A stretch of 64,000 nucleotides of DNA from Oscillospiraceae bacterium (GCA_014799385.1 JAAVIC010000033.1:124001-188000); one strand, 5' to 3'; counted from the stretch's first letter, positions 39,662 through 48,829 are shown. Numbers and translations are program-made. Notes: a model not told the origin generated them from the sequence alone.

Positions 39662-41200
39662 ATGAACTTTATTACAAAACTGCTTAAGCGTATTTTTAAC
39701 AGGATCACGGTGTGCGTTATCGGGATTCTGCTTCAAGTGGGATATATGGTGTCGCTGTTCTGGTCGCTTGGCACAATGTATACCTATTCGTATTTGATCT
39801 TTGAAATTGCGGGCATTCTGATTTCGCTGACGATCGTTAATTCCGATATAAACCCCAGTTATAAGATCGCGTGGATTATTCCAATCTTAACTGTGCCTGT
39901 TTTCGGAGTGATGTTCTATATCTTCTTTGGAAACAACCATTCCGGGGATCGCCTGCGTAAACGTATGAACAGCTTCAATGAGGAGGAGCGTTTACTTCTG
40001 CACCAGAATGTCAGTTTTGAAAAGCTAAACGATGATTCTGTGATGCGACAAGCCTCCTATCTGTACGATTTTGGTGGATATCCCATTTGCACCAATACAT
40101 CCACCACATATTTCAAGGGCGGCGAGGAGAAGTTTGAGGCAATGAAAATCGAGCTTGAAAAGGCTGAACGCTTTATCTTTCTTGAATACTTCATCATTCA
40201 GGAGGGTATAATGTGGGACACGCTCTTGGAGATTCTGGAGCGTAAAGCGAAAGAGGGCGTCGATGTTCGGGTAGTGTATGACGACATCGGATGCTTGCTT
40301 ACTCTCCCCTATCGGTATTTCGAGAAGCTGGAAGTCAAGGGAATCAAATGCAGGTTGTTCAATCCGTTCAAACCCATATGGTCTGCGAAGATGAACAACC
40401 GCGACCACCGAAAAATCCTTGTTATTGACGGACATACGGCATTCAACGGCGGTGTAAACCTTGCGGACGAATATATCAACGCATACGAAAAGCACGGACG
40501 TTGGAAAGACTCCGCCGTAATGATCAAGGGTGAGGGAGTATGGAACTTCACAATGATGTTTCTGACAATGTGGAACTATCTGAACAATTTGAAACCCTCA
40601 TCATATGATTACTATATGCCCCGCCCCGAGGACATTTCCGATATTAAAGGCAACGGTTTTGTGATTCCGTTTACGGACAGCCCGCTGGACGATGAACCGG
40701 TTGGCGAGAATGTATATCTCAATATTATCAATGACGCGAGCAAATATCTGTATATCACCACACCTTATCTGATTATTGATAACGAGGTATCCACGGCTTT
40801 GATTCTGGCGGCAAAAAGCGGTGTTGATGTGCGGATTATCACACCGCATATCGCGGATAAATGGTTTGTTCACGCTGTTACACGCGCTCATTATAAACGT
40901 CTTACCAAATACGGTGTGCGGATTTATGAGTACACTCCGGGATTCATTCACGCAAAGAACTTCGTATCGGATGATAAAGTGGCAGTTGTCGGAACGATCA
41001 ATCTTGATTTCCGCAGTTTGTATCTTCATTTTGAGTGCGCTACCTGGATGTACAGGACAAGCTGTATACCGGATATCAAGGAAGATTATTTCAAGACCCT
41101 TGAGGATTGTCAGGAAATCACCTATGATGATTGCTGCAAAGTGAACTTCTTTGTACGGCTGTTCAGGGCATTGTTGAGGTTGTTCGCGCCGATGATGTGA
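39662..41200 (+). CDS. cls: Cardiolipin synthase (PLD family)
   Basis: A 512-residue bacterial cardiolipin synthase that joins two phosphatidylglycerols. Two N-terminal helices (VGYMVSLFWSLG, AWIIPILTVPVFGVMFYIFFGNNHSG) precede two HKD phospholipase D motifs: NNRDHRKILVIDGHTAFNGGVN and GFIHAKNFVSDDKVAVVGTINLDFRS. Both His-Lys-Asp sets are intact. It has its own promoter and terminator. SD AAAAGG. Confidence 0.95.
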   Translation: MNFITKLLKRIFNRITVCVIGILLQVGYMVSLFWSLGTMYTYSYLIFEIAGILISLTIVNSDINPSYKIAWIIPILTVPVFGVMFYIFFGNNHSGDRLRKRMNSFNEEERLLLHQNVSFEKLNDDSVMRQASYLYDFGGYPICTNTSTTYFKGGEEKFEAMKIELEKAERFIFLEYFIIQEGIMWDTLLEILERKAKEGVDVRVVYDDIGCLLTLPYRYFEKLEVKGIKCRLFNPFKPIWSAKMNNRDHRKILVIDGHTAFNGGVNLADEYINAYEKHGRWKDSAVMIKGEGVWNFTMMFLTMWNYLNNLKPSSYDYYMPRPEDISDIKGNGFVIPFTDSPLDDEPVGENVYLNIINDASKYLYITTPYLIIDNEVSTALILAAKSGVDVRIITPHIADKWFVHAVTRAHYKRLTKYGVRIYEYTPGFIHAKNFVSDDKVAVVGTINLDFRSLYLHFECATWMYRTSCIPDIKEDYFKTLEDCQEITYDDCCKVNFFVRLFRALLRLFAPMM

Positions 41201-41216
41201 AAGTTTATTATGATTC

Positions 41217-41244
41217 AAATCCCCCTCAAAAGAGAGGGGGATTT
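41217..41244 (+). terminator. Terminator after cls
   Basis: AAATCCCCCTC and GAGGGGGATTT form an 11-bp stem around a 6-nt loop, followed by CTGC; the T tract is inside the stem. Confidence 0.75.
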
Positions 41245-41303
41245 CTGCATATTTCCTGAAACCGCGGCATAAGTATAAGTAGATTAAATGTTGGAGGTAC
41301 AAA

Positions 41304-42233
41304 ATGACAGAATATATGCCGGAAGGCTTTTTGTACGGTACAGCGGAAAACTTGAGCTGTATCGGTTCGGTTCAGGCTCTCACGGAAAGTATGCAGTCGC
41401 GGAAAATTCTCGAAGCTACTTGTATTGTTTGTGACAGCCGCCACAATCTGATTGTCGATTTGCCGTGTATGCGCGGAATTATCCCACGCGAGGAGGGCGC
41501 GTTAGGTATCGCCGAGGGCAGAACCAAGGACATCGCGCTGATCTCACGCGTGAACAAGCCGGTATGCTTTATCGTGACAGACATCGCCCGTGATGAAAAC
41601 GGTATTTATGCGGTGCTCTCCCGCCGCGCCGCGCAGCAGATGTGTATGGACGAGTACATATTCTCGCTTACTCCGGGAGATATAATTCCCGCGCGGGTGA
41701 CGCATATGGAGCAATTCGGCTGTTTTGTAGACATCGGCTGCGGGATTCCCTCGCTTATTCCGATTGATTTGATTTCCGTTTCCAGAATTTCTCATCCATC
41801 GGACAGATTCCACGTGGGTCAGGATATAAATGTTATAATCAAATCATTTGAGAGCGACAGGGTTTGTCTTTCGCACAAAGAACTTCTTGGAACTTGGGAG
41901 CAGAATGCCGCAATGTTCGAGCAGGGCGAAACCGTTATGGGCATAGTGCGCTCTGTTGAGGATTACGGTGTGTTTGTGGAGCTTGCGCCGAACCTCGCGG
42001 GGCTTGCCGAACCGCGTGATGATGTCTTGGTAAACCACAGAACGAGCGTTTACATCAAGGCGATAATCCCCGAAAAGATGAAAATAAAGCTCATCATTGT
42101 GAACTCGTTCGACAACGATTATCACAACAATGAGCTGAATTATTTCATTGATTCCGGGCACATCGATTCGTGGATTTATTCACCCGAAAGCTGTTTCAAG
42201 CGGGTGGAAACAATGTTTAGAGAGAACCTTTAA
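41304..42233 (+). CDS. S1-domain RNA-binding protein (ribosomal protein S1-like)
   Basis: A 309-residue protein with at least two clear S1 folds: GDIIPARVTHMEQFGCFVDIGCGIPSLIPIDLISVSR...VGQDINVIIKSFESDRVCLSHKELLGTWEQN and GETVMGIVRSVEDYGVFVELAPNLAGLAE. The N-terminal third (ATCIVCDSRHNLIVDLPCMRGIIPRE) resembles a decayed third S1 domain. Such short S1-like proteins occur in Clostridia. Its end overlaps the convergent rarA end by 17 bp, with no terminator between. Confidence 0.85.
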   Translation: MTEYMPEGFLYGTAENLSCIGSVQALTESMQSRKILEATCIVCDSRHNLIVDLPCMRGIIPREEGALGIAEGRTKDIALISRVNKPVCFIVTDIARDENGIYAVLSRRAAQQMCMDEYIFSLTPGDIIPARVTHMEQFGCFVDIGCGIPSLIPIDLISVSRISHPSDRFHVGQDINVIIKSFESDRVCLSHKELLGTWEQNAAMFEQGETVMGIVRSVEDYGVFVELAPNLAGLAEPRDDVLVNHRTSVYIKAIIPEKMKIKLIIVNSFDNDYHNNELNYFIDSGHIDSWIYSPESCFKRVETMFRENL

Positions 42234-43467
42234 TTTTCGCCCAGTACTCTCGCGCAGAGGCTTCAAGCTTGTTATCCCCGAAATGATAGTAAACCTTGTC
42301 CTTGAGATTATCGGGCAGATATTGCTGCTTTACATAGTGATTTGGGAAATCGTGCGGATAGAGATAGTGCTGACCTTTGATTTCCGCGTCCTCTCCATCG
42401 CAGTGCTTATTCTGCAAATGCCGCGGGAAATCGCCCACAAAACCGTTGCGGACGTCCTCAAGCGCCGCGTCCATCGCAAGGTAGGCGCTGTTGGACTTGG
42501 GCGAGGTCGCCAGCAGCACGATTGCGTCTCCAAGCGGAATCCGCGCTTCGGGAAGCCCGAGCTGCATTGCGCTGTCAACGCACGCTTTCACAATCGGAAT
42601 CGCTTGCGGATAAGCAAGCCCGATGTCCTCGGCGGCGATCACCAACAGCCGCCGCGAAAGCGAGATAATGTCCCCCGCGTCAATCAGCCGCGCCGCGTAA
42701 TGCAGCGCGGCATTTTCATCAGAGCCGCGAATCGACTTCTGGAGCGCAGATAACAAATCGTAATGCTGATCTCCGTCACGGTCATAGCGCATATTGCTGC
42801 GTTGGGTAAGCTCCCGCGCAATTTCGATGTCTACGTTGCCCTTTATTGATGACAGCGCGCATAGCTCCACGGTGTTCAGGCACTTGCGCACATCTCCGCC
42901 GACACCGCGGCAGATGTAATTCACTGCCTCATCGGACACGCTGTACTCCACGCCCGTTTCCTTGGAGATAGCGTCAAAACCGCGCCGGACAGCCCTCTCC
43001 ATATCCCCGGGCATTACGGGCTTGAACTCAAATACCGTGCTGCGCGACAGAATGGCATTATACACATAAAAATACGGATTTTCTGTGGTAGACGCAATCA
43101 GCGTAATGCTACCGTCCTCAATATATTCGAGCAGGCTCTGCTGCTGTTTCTTATTAAGGTATTGGATCTCATCAAGATACAGCAGAATGCCGTTGCTGCC
43201 CAGAAATGTGTCAATCTCTGAAACAATGCTCTTGATGTCCGCCGTTGAAGCGGAGGTTCCGTTGAGCTTGTGCAGCCGCATATTCGCGGATTCGGCAATG
43301 ATTCGCGCAACAGTGGTCTTCCCTACCCCGGACGGACCGTAGAAAATCATATTCGGGATTTTCCCGGATTCAATAACCCGCCGCAGCGGCTTGTTTTCAC
43401 CGAGCAAATGCGGCTGCCCGACAACGTCCGAAAGCTCAGCCGGGCGGATTCTATCGGCAAGCGGCAT
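42217..43467 (-). CDS. rarA: Replication-associated recombination protein A (RarA/MgsA)
   Basis: A 416-residue clamp-loader-like AAA+ ATPase that acts at stalled forks. It starts MPLADRIRPAELSDVVGQPHLLG, then Walker A GPSGVGKTTVARI, Walker B GILLYLDEIQYL, sensor 1 IASTTENP and the C-terminal tetramer region (GLAYPQAIPIVKACVDSAMQLGLPEARIPL, LYPHDFPNHYVKQQYLPD). It is shorter at the N-terminus than B. subtilis RarA by only a few residues. It is 2 bp downstream of the PRPP synthetase gene. Confidence 0.95.
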   Translation of the reverse strand: MPLADRIRPAELSDVVGQPHLLGENKPLRRVIESGKIPNMIFYGPSGVGKTTVARIIAESANMRLHKLNGTSASTADIKSIVSEIDTFLGSNGILLYLDEIQYLNKKQQQSLLEYIEDGSITLIASTTENPYFYVYNAILSRSTVFEFKPVMPGDMERAVRRGFDAISKETGVEYSVSDEAVNYICRGVGGDVRKCLNTVELCALSSIKGNVDIEIARELTQRSNMRYDRDGDQHYDLLSALQKSIRGSDENAALHYAARLIDAGDIISLSRRLLVIAAEDIGLAYPQAIPIVKACVDSAMQLGLPEARIPLGDAIVLLATSPKSNSAYLAMDAALEDVRNGFVGDFPRHLQNKHCDGEDAEIKGQHYLYPHDFPNHYVKQQYLPDNLKDKVYYHFGDNKLEASAREYWAKIKGSL

Positions 43468-43469
43468 AA

Positions 43470-44621
43470 TTACAGACCCTTATGCTCGCGCAGCAGCGCT
43501 TTGATTTTCTCGTTAGGATCCATAACATTGCTGATTGAGGTGTCGTGATTGATACACGCAACGAAATACGCAATGTACTTCGATACGTCCACTTCCTTAT
43601 ACCACGGACGCTTGAGCAACTCGGGCATACGGTAGGTGAGATTGGAGCTGAATACCGCGTCAATCATACCCTCCTCATATGCCTTATCAAATGCCGCAAG
43701 ACCGTTGGTGAAAATTCCGTAGGTTGCATACGCGAAGAAACGCTTTGCATTGCGCTTTTTAAGCTCCGAGGCAATATCGAGCATCGACTCACCCGAGGAA
43801 ATAATATCGTCCGCGACAAATACGGTCTTTCCCGAAACGTCCGTGCCAAGGTATTCGTGAGCGACAATCGGGTTACGTCCGTTTACAATTGTGGAGTAAT
43901 CGCGGCGCTTGTAGAACATTCCCATCTCAACTTCCAACATCGAGGCATAGAACATATTGCGGTTGAGCGCGCCCTCATCGGGGCTTATTACCATAAAGTG
44001 ATCCTTGTCGATTATAAGGTCGGGGAATGCAGCGAACATCGATTTCAGCACCTGGTATGACGGAATTACGTTGTCAAAGCCCATCAGCGGGATTGCGTTG
44101 CATACGCGAGGGTCGTGAGCGTCAACGGTAATTACGTTTTCAACTCCCATATCGCGCAGCTCCTGGAGCATAAACGCGCAGTCCAGAGACTCACGGTAGG
44201 AACGTCTGTGCTGACGACCGCCGTACAGCAGCGGCATAATCACGTTGATTCTGTGGGGTTTGCCGCTTGCCGCCTGGATAATTCTCTTCAAATCCGCGTA
44301 ATGGTCATCGGGAGACATATAGTTCTCCTTGTCAAACAACTTGTATGTACAGTTGTAATTGCCCACGTCAACGAGGATAAACAGGTCCTTTCCGCGGACG
44401 GTGTTCTTGATCAAGCCCTTTGCATCTCCCGATGAGAAACGCGGACACTCACTCTCAATCATAAATTCTTGATGAGGTCTGCCGTTTCTGTCTGCCCATC
44501 GAATGAGATACTTGTTAATGCGCGAAGCAAGCTCCTCTGTACCGCGCATTGCGATCAATCCAATCGGAGCAACCTCGTTGTATTCCCGATACAAAACTTC
44601 CGTATTCTTTACCGTTCCCAT
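43470..44621 (-). CDS. prs: Ribose-phosphate pyrophosphokinase (clostridial long type)
   Basis: A 383-residue PRPP synthetase. The start is ATG 44621, since GGAG lies 7 bp before it and only 1 bp before ATG 44627. It matches the long, divergent PRPP synthetase of Clostridia: MPLLYGGRQHRRSYRESLDCA, ITVDAHDPRVCNAIP (first catalytic region), ISPDEGALNR and the PRPP loop VFVADDIISSGESM. It is about 65 residues longer than B. subtilis Prs. PRPP is the donor needed by the phosphoribosyltransferases at 15.3-17.5 kb. Confidence 0.9.
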   Translation of the reverse strand: MGTVKNTEVLYREYNEVAPIGLIAMRGTEELASRINKYLIRWADRNGRPHQEFMIESECPRFSSGDAKGLIKNTVRGKDLFILVDVGNYNCTYKLFDKENYMSPDDHYADLKRIIQAASGKPHRINVIMPLLYGGRQHRRSYRESLDCAFMLQELRDMGVENVITVDAHDPRVCNAIPLMGFDNVIPSYQVLKSMFAAFPDLIIDKDHFMVISPDEGALNRNMFYASMLEVEMGMFYKRRDYSTIVNGRNPIVAHEYLGTDVSGKTVFVADDIISSGESMLDIASELKKRNAKRFFAYATYGIFTNGLAAFDKAYEEGMIDAVFSSNLTYRMPELLKRPWYKEVDVSKYIAYFVACINHDTSISNVMDPNEKIKALLREHKGL

Positions 44622-44648
44622 TTCCATTCTCCTTATTTCAATTTACCA

Positions 44649-44676
44649 ATTGCGTAAAATAATTCTTTTGCGCAAT
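44649..44676. repeat. Hairpin in the prs leader
   Basis: ATTGCGTAAAA and TTTTGCGCAAT pair with one wobble, 28-55 bp before the prs start. The arm ATTGCGTAAAA repeats the one at 13230-13259. A T tract is lacking; a role in mRNA stability or in regulation is possible. Confidence 0.5.
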
Positions 44677-44700
44677 ATTAGGCGATTTTATACACAACCG

Positions 44701-45486
44701 TTATTTCAGTTTCAGCTCCGCGTAAGCCGCATAGTGTTTCACACAGAACTTATCGGGAGCAATTTTATTCAGCATCTCAAGATGTTTGCGCTCAAATTGA
44801 GCAACTTCCGTTTCAGAAAGTGACGCTCCCACACCGCGGCAAGCCTTCATTCTGCCGTTCCAGCTCTCACGTGTGAACGGCACGTCAAGTAAATATTCCT
44901 CGTGTTGAACAAACTCAAATCGCGAGAAATAGCACTCAGGAATCTCAATTGGGTGTATGGTTTCCCCCGCTCCGCTCCACTGTGGACTGTATTTCAGTAC
45001 CAAACGCTCGCTCTCCCCCGCTATTCTGTCCTCATACGGCAGCCAAGCCATATACAGAATCAAAAGTCTGCCATTTGGTTTCAATATTCGGCACAACTTT
45101 GGAAGAATTTGCTCATGTTTGAAATACCAAAAGCATTGACACGCGGTGATAACGTCAAATGAACCGTCCGCGAAATTAATCTCCTCGGCGGGTGTCGCGT
45201 AATAATCGATGTTCATACCCTTTGACAGACGTTTTGCCTGCGTAATCTGATTTTCCGAGATGTCCGTACCTGTCCATTTTGCACCATAGGAGTACATATT
45301 CCTCGGCAGAACTCCCGTTCCAGTGCCCAAATCCAGAACAGACTGACCGTTTATACACAAGCAACGCTCAACTATTTTCTCGTAGAACTCGCGCGGATAA
45401 ATATCGCGGTATTTCGCGTAGTCCTCGGAGGTTCTCCCCCAATCGAACGCGTTTCCGTTGTCAATATCAGGGTTTGATATATTCAT
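44701..45486 (-). CDS. Class I SAM-dependent methyltransferase
   Basis: A 261-residue methyltransferase: SVLDLGTGTGVLPRNM (motif I), WTGTDISENQITQAKRL (motif II), FDVITACQCFWYF (motif IV) and LCRILKPNGRLLILYMAW (motif VI). It resembles the Methyltransf_11 type that acts on small molecules. Substrate not identifiable. Its start overlaps the NADAR gene end by 20 bp, so the two are coupled behind glyA. Confidence 0.9.
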   Translation of the reverse strand: MNISNPDIDNGNAFDWGRTSEDYAKYRDIYPREFYEKIVERCLCINGQSVLDLGTGTGVLPRNMYSYGAKWTGTDISENQITQAKRLSKGMNIDYYATPAEEINFADGSFDVITACQCFWYFKHEQILPKLCRILKPNGRLLILYMAWLPYEDRIAGESERLVLKYSPQWSGAGETIHPIEIPECYFSRFEFVQHEEYLLDVPFTRESWNGRMKACRGVGASLSETEVAQFERKHLEMLNKIAPDKFCVKHYAAYAELKLK

Positions 45487-46042
45487 CTTCTCTGCCCTCT
45501 CGAATAATATCCCGTGCTTCCATCAAACAAAATCCGAGAAAATTCGTGCCGTTCCAAAGCGTGGGATTCTCACAGCGCGGGTCGTCTTGAGCCATTCCAA
45601 TGCCCCAGATTTTGTCATAGGGGCTGGCTTCAACCAAAACGCGCTCGTTTGTGTTCAGCAGAAACGCTTTCAAATCCTCGTTTTGTGAGAACTTTGCAAC
45701 GTTCCCTTTTACTACAATATCACAGCAATTTTTGTCCCAAACCTCTTGAACAAATCCCGAAACCTTTTGCCCCAAAGCCTTAAACTGTTTTGGGTGCTTT
45801 GCCGCCATAATTTCCGCGAGGATTTTCTCATCGCCGAACAGCACAGCCTTTTGCGCCATCATATACTGCTCGGCGGTGTGATATTCCACACCGTCAACCG
45901 TGAAACAGCAATCCCACCACTGACTAAGACAGGTTTTAGTTACGGAATCGTCCGTGGTTTTTCCGTGCCCCCAAAAGAAGATGAACTTCAGACGCTCTTC
46001 ACGTTTGAACTTATCCTCTATCTGTGTTCTTGTATATTTCAT
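45467..46042 (-). CDS. NADAR-family protein (YbiA-like)
   Basis: A 191-residue NADAR-domain protein: SQWWDCCFTVDGVEYHTAEQYMMAQKAVLFGD, IMAAKHPKQFKALGQKVSGF, WDKNCCDIVVKGNVAKFSQNEDLKAFLLNT and WGIGMAQDDPRCENPTLWNGTNFLG. Members clear damaged riboflavin intermediates (N-glycosidase, as in YbiA) or act on ADP-ribosyl guanine. The Glu in HTAEQYMMAQK is the usual catalytic site. It lies 11 bp after glyA. Confidence 0.9.
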   Translation of the reverse strand: MKYTRTQIEDKFKREERLKFIFFWGHGKTTDDSVTKTCLSQWWDCCFTVDGVEYHTAEQYMMAQKAVLFGDEKILAEIMAAKHPKQFKALGQKVSGFVQEVWDKNCCDIVVKGNVAKFSQNEDLKAFLLNTNERVLVEASPYDKIWGIGMAQDDPRCENPTLWNGTNFLGFCLMEARDIIREGREDEYIKP

Positions 46043-46053
46043 AAAATTCTCCG

Positions 46054-47307
46054 TTATTTATACAGCGGATACTTATCGGTAAGCTCTGTAACCATTCCGC
46101 GAACCTTTTCAACGTTGTTGTCGAAGTCCTTTGCGGTGAGGTAGATGCACTCGCCGATTGTTCGCATATCGTCCTCTTTCAAGCCACGCGTTGTAACTGC
46201 TGGAGTTCCGATACGTACACCGCTTGTGAACGCGGGCTTCTGCGGGTCGTTGGGGATTGCGTTCTTGTTTACGGTGATGTAAACCTCATCAAGGTGAGTT
46301 TCAAGCTCCTTGCCAGTGATGTTGAACGGACGCAGATCCACCAGCATAAGGTGATTATCAGTGCCGCCCGATACGAGGTTGAAGCCCTTTTCGAGCAAGG
46401 TATCCGCAAGAACCTTGGCATTCTTGACGATCTGCTCGCCGTATGCCTTGAACTCGGGCTTGAGAGCCTCGCCAAAGCAGACAGCCTTTGCCGCAATCAC
46501 GTGCATAAGAGGACCGCCTTGTGTTCCTGGGAAGATGGCCGAGTTGATCTTCTTTGCAAGATATTCGTTATTGGTAAGGATAAGACCGCCGCGCGGACCG
46601 CGAAGCGTCTTGTGAGTGGTAGTTGTAACAATATCCGCATACGGCATGGGGCTTTGGTGCTGACCCGAAGCCACAAGACCGGCGATATGCGCCATATCTA
46701 CCATAAGATACGCGCCGACCGCTCTTGCGATAGCGGACAGCTTTGCGAAATCTATCGCTCTGGGGTATGCCGAAGCACCTGCAACGATGAGTTTGGGCTT
46801 TACCTTGTTAGCCTGCTTATACAGTTCCTCGTAATCTATAAAGCCGTCATCATTTGTACCGTAAGGAACGAAATTGAAGTACTTACCGGAAATGTTTACG
46901 GGAGAACCGTGTGTAAGGTGTCCGCCGTGTGCGAGGCTCATACCCATTACGGTATCGCCGGGCTGCAGCAGAGCCACATAAACAGCCGTATTCGCCTGTG
47001 CTCCGGAATGTGCCTGAACATTCGCGAACTGCGCGTTAAACAGCTTCTTAGCGCGCTCGATGGCGATGTTCTCTACCACGTCCACATGCTCGCAGCCGCC
47101 GTAGTAGCGCTTTCCGGGATAACCCTCGGCATATTTGTTGGTGAGAACGCTCCCCATTGCAGCCATAACCGCCGGGGATACGATATTCTCGCTGGCGATA
47201 AGCTCCAGATTGCGCTGCTGACGTTTAAGCTCAAGAGCCATAGCGTCCGCGATTTCCTTGTCGTAATTGTCGACAAAACCTATTGAATCCATCAAATCGT
47301 TGTACAT
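46054..47307 (-). CDS. glyA: Serine hydroxymethyltransferase
   Basis: A 417-residue PLP enzyme that makes glycine and 5,10-methylene-THF from serine. Start ATG 47307 follows SD GGGAGG; the longer frame enters the promoter. Signatures are [62 protein letters not shown], and the PLP lysine in [15 protein letters not shown]. It heads the glyA-NADAR-methyltransferase transcript. Confidence 0.97.
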   Translation of the reverse strand: MYNDLMDSIGFVDNYDKEIADAMALELKRQQRNLELIASENIVSPAVMAAMGSVLTNKYAEGYPGKRYYGGCEHVDVVENIAIERAKKLFNAQFANVQAHSGAQANTAVYVALLQPGDTVMGMSLAHGGHLTHGSPVNISGKYFNFVPYGTNDDGFIDYEELYKQANKVKPKLIVAGASAYPRAIDFAKLSAIARAVGAYLMVDMAHIAGLVASGQHQSPMPYADIVTTTTHKTLRGPRGGLILTNNEYLAKKINSAIFPGTQGGPLMHVIAAKAVCFGEALKPEFKAYGEQIVKNAKVLADTLLEKGFNLVSGGTDNHLMLVDLRPFNITGKELETHLDEVYITVNKNAIPNDPQKPAFTSGVRIGTPAVTTRGLKEDDMRTIGECIYLTAKDFDNNVEKVRGMVTELTDKYPLYK

Positions 47308-47343
47308 TGTATTATCCTCCCAGATATATTGTTTACTAATTAT

Positions 47344-47372
47344 AGTATAACGCAAAATATGGCATTTTTCAA
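47344..47372 (-). promoter_or_regulatory. Promoter of the glyA operon
   Basis: On the minus strand TTGAAA, 17 bp and TATACT, with a second TATAAT-like string right after. It lies 37 bp before the ATG. Confidence 0.7.
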
Positions 47373-47495
47373 GGGTTTTTTGAAATTTGATGTTTCGTAC
47401 ATTATCTTTGCAAAAAATCGCGGATTTTTGGTAAAAATAACAAAAATTGCGGATAATTTTATTAGTGATTTGAACAGTATCCAAATTATGGTATT

Positions 47496-47828
47496 TTAAT
47501 CAAACACGAAAGTCTTTATTGCCACTCCCATTTTGCCGCACTTATCTATCACAAATTTGGTTCCCAAAGAAGTTCCGTTCCATAGCGCAATTACCAGATC
47601 GGCATTCTGAATTATCGTGATATTGCGCTTCAGCGGAGCGCCACGTCCGTATTTTTCAAACTCCGGGAGAAATTCGGTGAGTTTGATGTTATGTGAAATC
47701 GCGTAATTCCTCGCGCAGGTGTCGATTCCTTTCGCGCCGCCCGAGATGATTTCCGTTGTATCGGCGAAAAGATAAATCCCTAAATCATCTACCGTAAGTC
47801 CTCTTGAACCTATTACTGCTACTTTCAT
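47496..47828 (-). CDS. SLOG-type nucleotide-binding protein (DprA/LOG-like fold)
   Basis: A 110-residue protein: [11 protein letters not shown], then [17 protein letters not shown], the glycine loop of SLOG/DUF2493-like folds that bind nucleotide-derived ligands, and [22 protein letters not shown]. Free-standing small SLOG proteins are often sensors in phage-defence and toxin modules. It is monocistronic and transcribed away from an RHH-XRE-RHH trio through a shared intergenic region. Ligand unknown. Confidence 0.82.
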   Translation of the reverse strand: MKVAVIGSRGLTVDDLGIYLFADTTEIISGGAKGIDTCARNYAISHNIKLTEFLPEFEKYGRGAPLKRNITIIQNADLVIALWNGTSLGTKFVIDKCGKMGVAIKTFVFD

Positions 47829-47855
47829 TTTTTGTCCTCCTAAAAAAATGCGTCA

Positions 47856-47932
47856 CTTTACCACCATTATACCACCTTATTTGTAATTTTTCAATATTAT
47901 TTTTATATAATAACATTAAAATGGTGGCAAAG
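47856..47932. promoter_or_regulatory. Divergent promoters with paired AATGGTGGYAAAG sites
   Basis: Minus: TTGAAA (47889-47894), 17 bp, TATAAT (47866-47871). Plus: a weaker promoter with TATAAT at 47906-47911. The site AATGGTGGTAAAG lies on the minus strand at 47856-47868, and AATGGTGGCAAAG on the plus strand at 47920-47932. Each copy falls at the start of its own transcript, facing away from the other, so one regulator could control both. Confidence 0.65.
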
Positions 47933-47942
47933 AGGTGATATT

Positions 47943-48137
47943 ATGGAGGACAAACTGTTAAGATATACGCTGCGTATGGATAGACGCTTATTCGCAAAAT
48001 TCCGTTATGTGGCAGAGTATGAAGGACGTTCTGCAAACAGGGAAATTGAACAAATGATTAGAAAGCGCGTTGAAAAGTTTGAAAAGATTAACGGTGAAAT
48101 TCCACTTTCCGAAAAAGACAAATATGATTTAGAATAA
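47943..48137 (+). CDS. Arc-type ribbon-helix-helix protein (64 aa)
   Basis: A 64-residue Arc/MetJ-fold protein. LLRYTLRMDRRLFAKFRYVAEYEGRSANREIEQMIRKRVEKFEK shows the strand (RYTLRMDR), turn and two helices, with EGRSANREI as the RHH hallmark. It resembles the 48516 protein over its length. SD AGAGGTGA. It is first of three regulator genes, so it may repress this set through the sites at 47856-47932. Confidence 0.85.
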   Translation: MEDKLLRYTLRMDRRLFAKFRYVAEYEGRSANREIEQMIRKRVEKFEKINGEIPLSEKDKYDLE

Positions 48138-48178
48138 AAAAGTTCACTGATCTTTAAGGTTACAAGAGGGAGAATAAT

Positions 48179-48484
48179 GTGAATTTAGGAAAACGTCTAC
48201 AGGAGCTTCGCGAAGCCAAGGGATTAACACGTTATAGAATTACACAGATTACAGGCATTTCCGGAGAGCATATAAAAGGTATTGAAGAAGGAACACAGCA
48301 GCCGACAATTGAAACGCTCAAAAAGATGATCGAGCCTTTGGGAATCACGCTTGCCGAGCTTTTTAACGAGGGTGAAAGCACATTCCTGTCTGAAAAAGAG
48401 CGTCAGTTAATTCAAAACTTTCGCACAATATCTGAGGAAAAGGCGGATGCACTGCTAATTATAAGCGAAGCACTTAAAAAGTGA
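48179..48484 (+). CDS. XRE-family helix-turn-helix regulator
   Basis: A 101-residue protein whose first 65 residues form an XRE helix-turn-helix: LGKRLQELREAKGLTRYRITQITGISGEHIKGIEEGTQQPTIETLKKMIEPLGITLAELF. The C-terminal 35 residues are helical and may dimerise. The start is GTG 48179 with SD AGAGGGAG. It lies between two RHH genes. Confidence 0.9.
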   Translation: MNLGKRLQELREAKGLTRYRITQITGISGEHIKGIEEGTQQPTIETLKKMIEPLGITLAELFNEGESTFLSEKERQLIQNFRTISEEKADALLIISEALKK

Positions 48485-48515
48485 ATAATACAAAACACAA
48501 AAAGGAGTCAAAATT

Positions 48516-48719
48516 ATGGCAATAAAAAGTGTATCTATACGAATTGAAGAGGAAATGTTACGCAAAATAGCCTATGTTGCGGATTACGAAGGACGCTCCA
48601 TAAACAGTCACATTCTCGTCCTTGTGCGAAACAGTATCAAGGAATTTGAAGATAAAAACGATAAAATTCCTATTGGAAAGTCGATTTCAGCAGAAGATAA
48701 TGTAAAACCTGCCAAATAA
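48516..48719 (+). CDS. Arc-type ribbon-helix-helix protein (67 aa)
   Basis: A 67-residue RHH protein: VSIRIEEEMLRKIAYVADYEGRSINSHILVLVRNSIKEFEDKND. It shares YVA.YEGRS.N..I with the 47943 product, so the two flank the XRE gene as paralogues. SD AAAGGAG. No toxin gene follows, so an antitoxin reading is not supported. Confidence 0.85.
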   Translation: MAIKSVSIRIEEEMLRKIAYVADYEGRSINSHILVLVRNSIKEFEDKNDKIPIGKSISAEDNVKPAK

Positions 48720-48721
48720 AA

Positions 48722-48753
48722 AATGGTGTTAAGCAAAATTGCTTAACACCATT
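48722..48753. terminator. Terminator between the regulator trio and leuB
   Basis: A 15-bp perfect stem (AATGGTGTTAAGCAA and its complement) with a 2-nt loop. The T run (TTTTTTATTT) is on the minus strand, so it mainly ends the leu operon; on the plus strand it can still slow the trio's transcript. Confidence 0.75.
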
Positions 48754-48829
48754 CATACTGTATAAAATATCCTAAACCGTACAGCGACAACGTTTAGTCT
48801 AAAATTACACCGTATTGGGAATCGGGATT

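Noticed and set aside
46294-47286. 330-codon + strand frame opposite glyA
   Set aside because: Antisense shadow of glyA.
47943-48719. RHH and XRE genes as a toxin-antitoxin pair
   Set aside because: All three products are DNA-binding; no toxin-like gene is present on either side.
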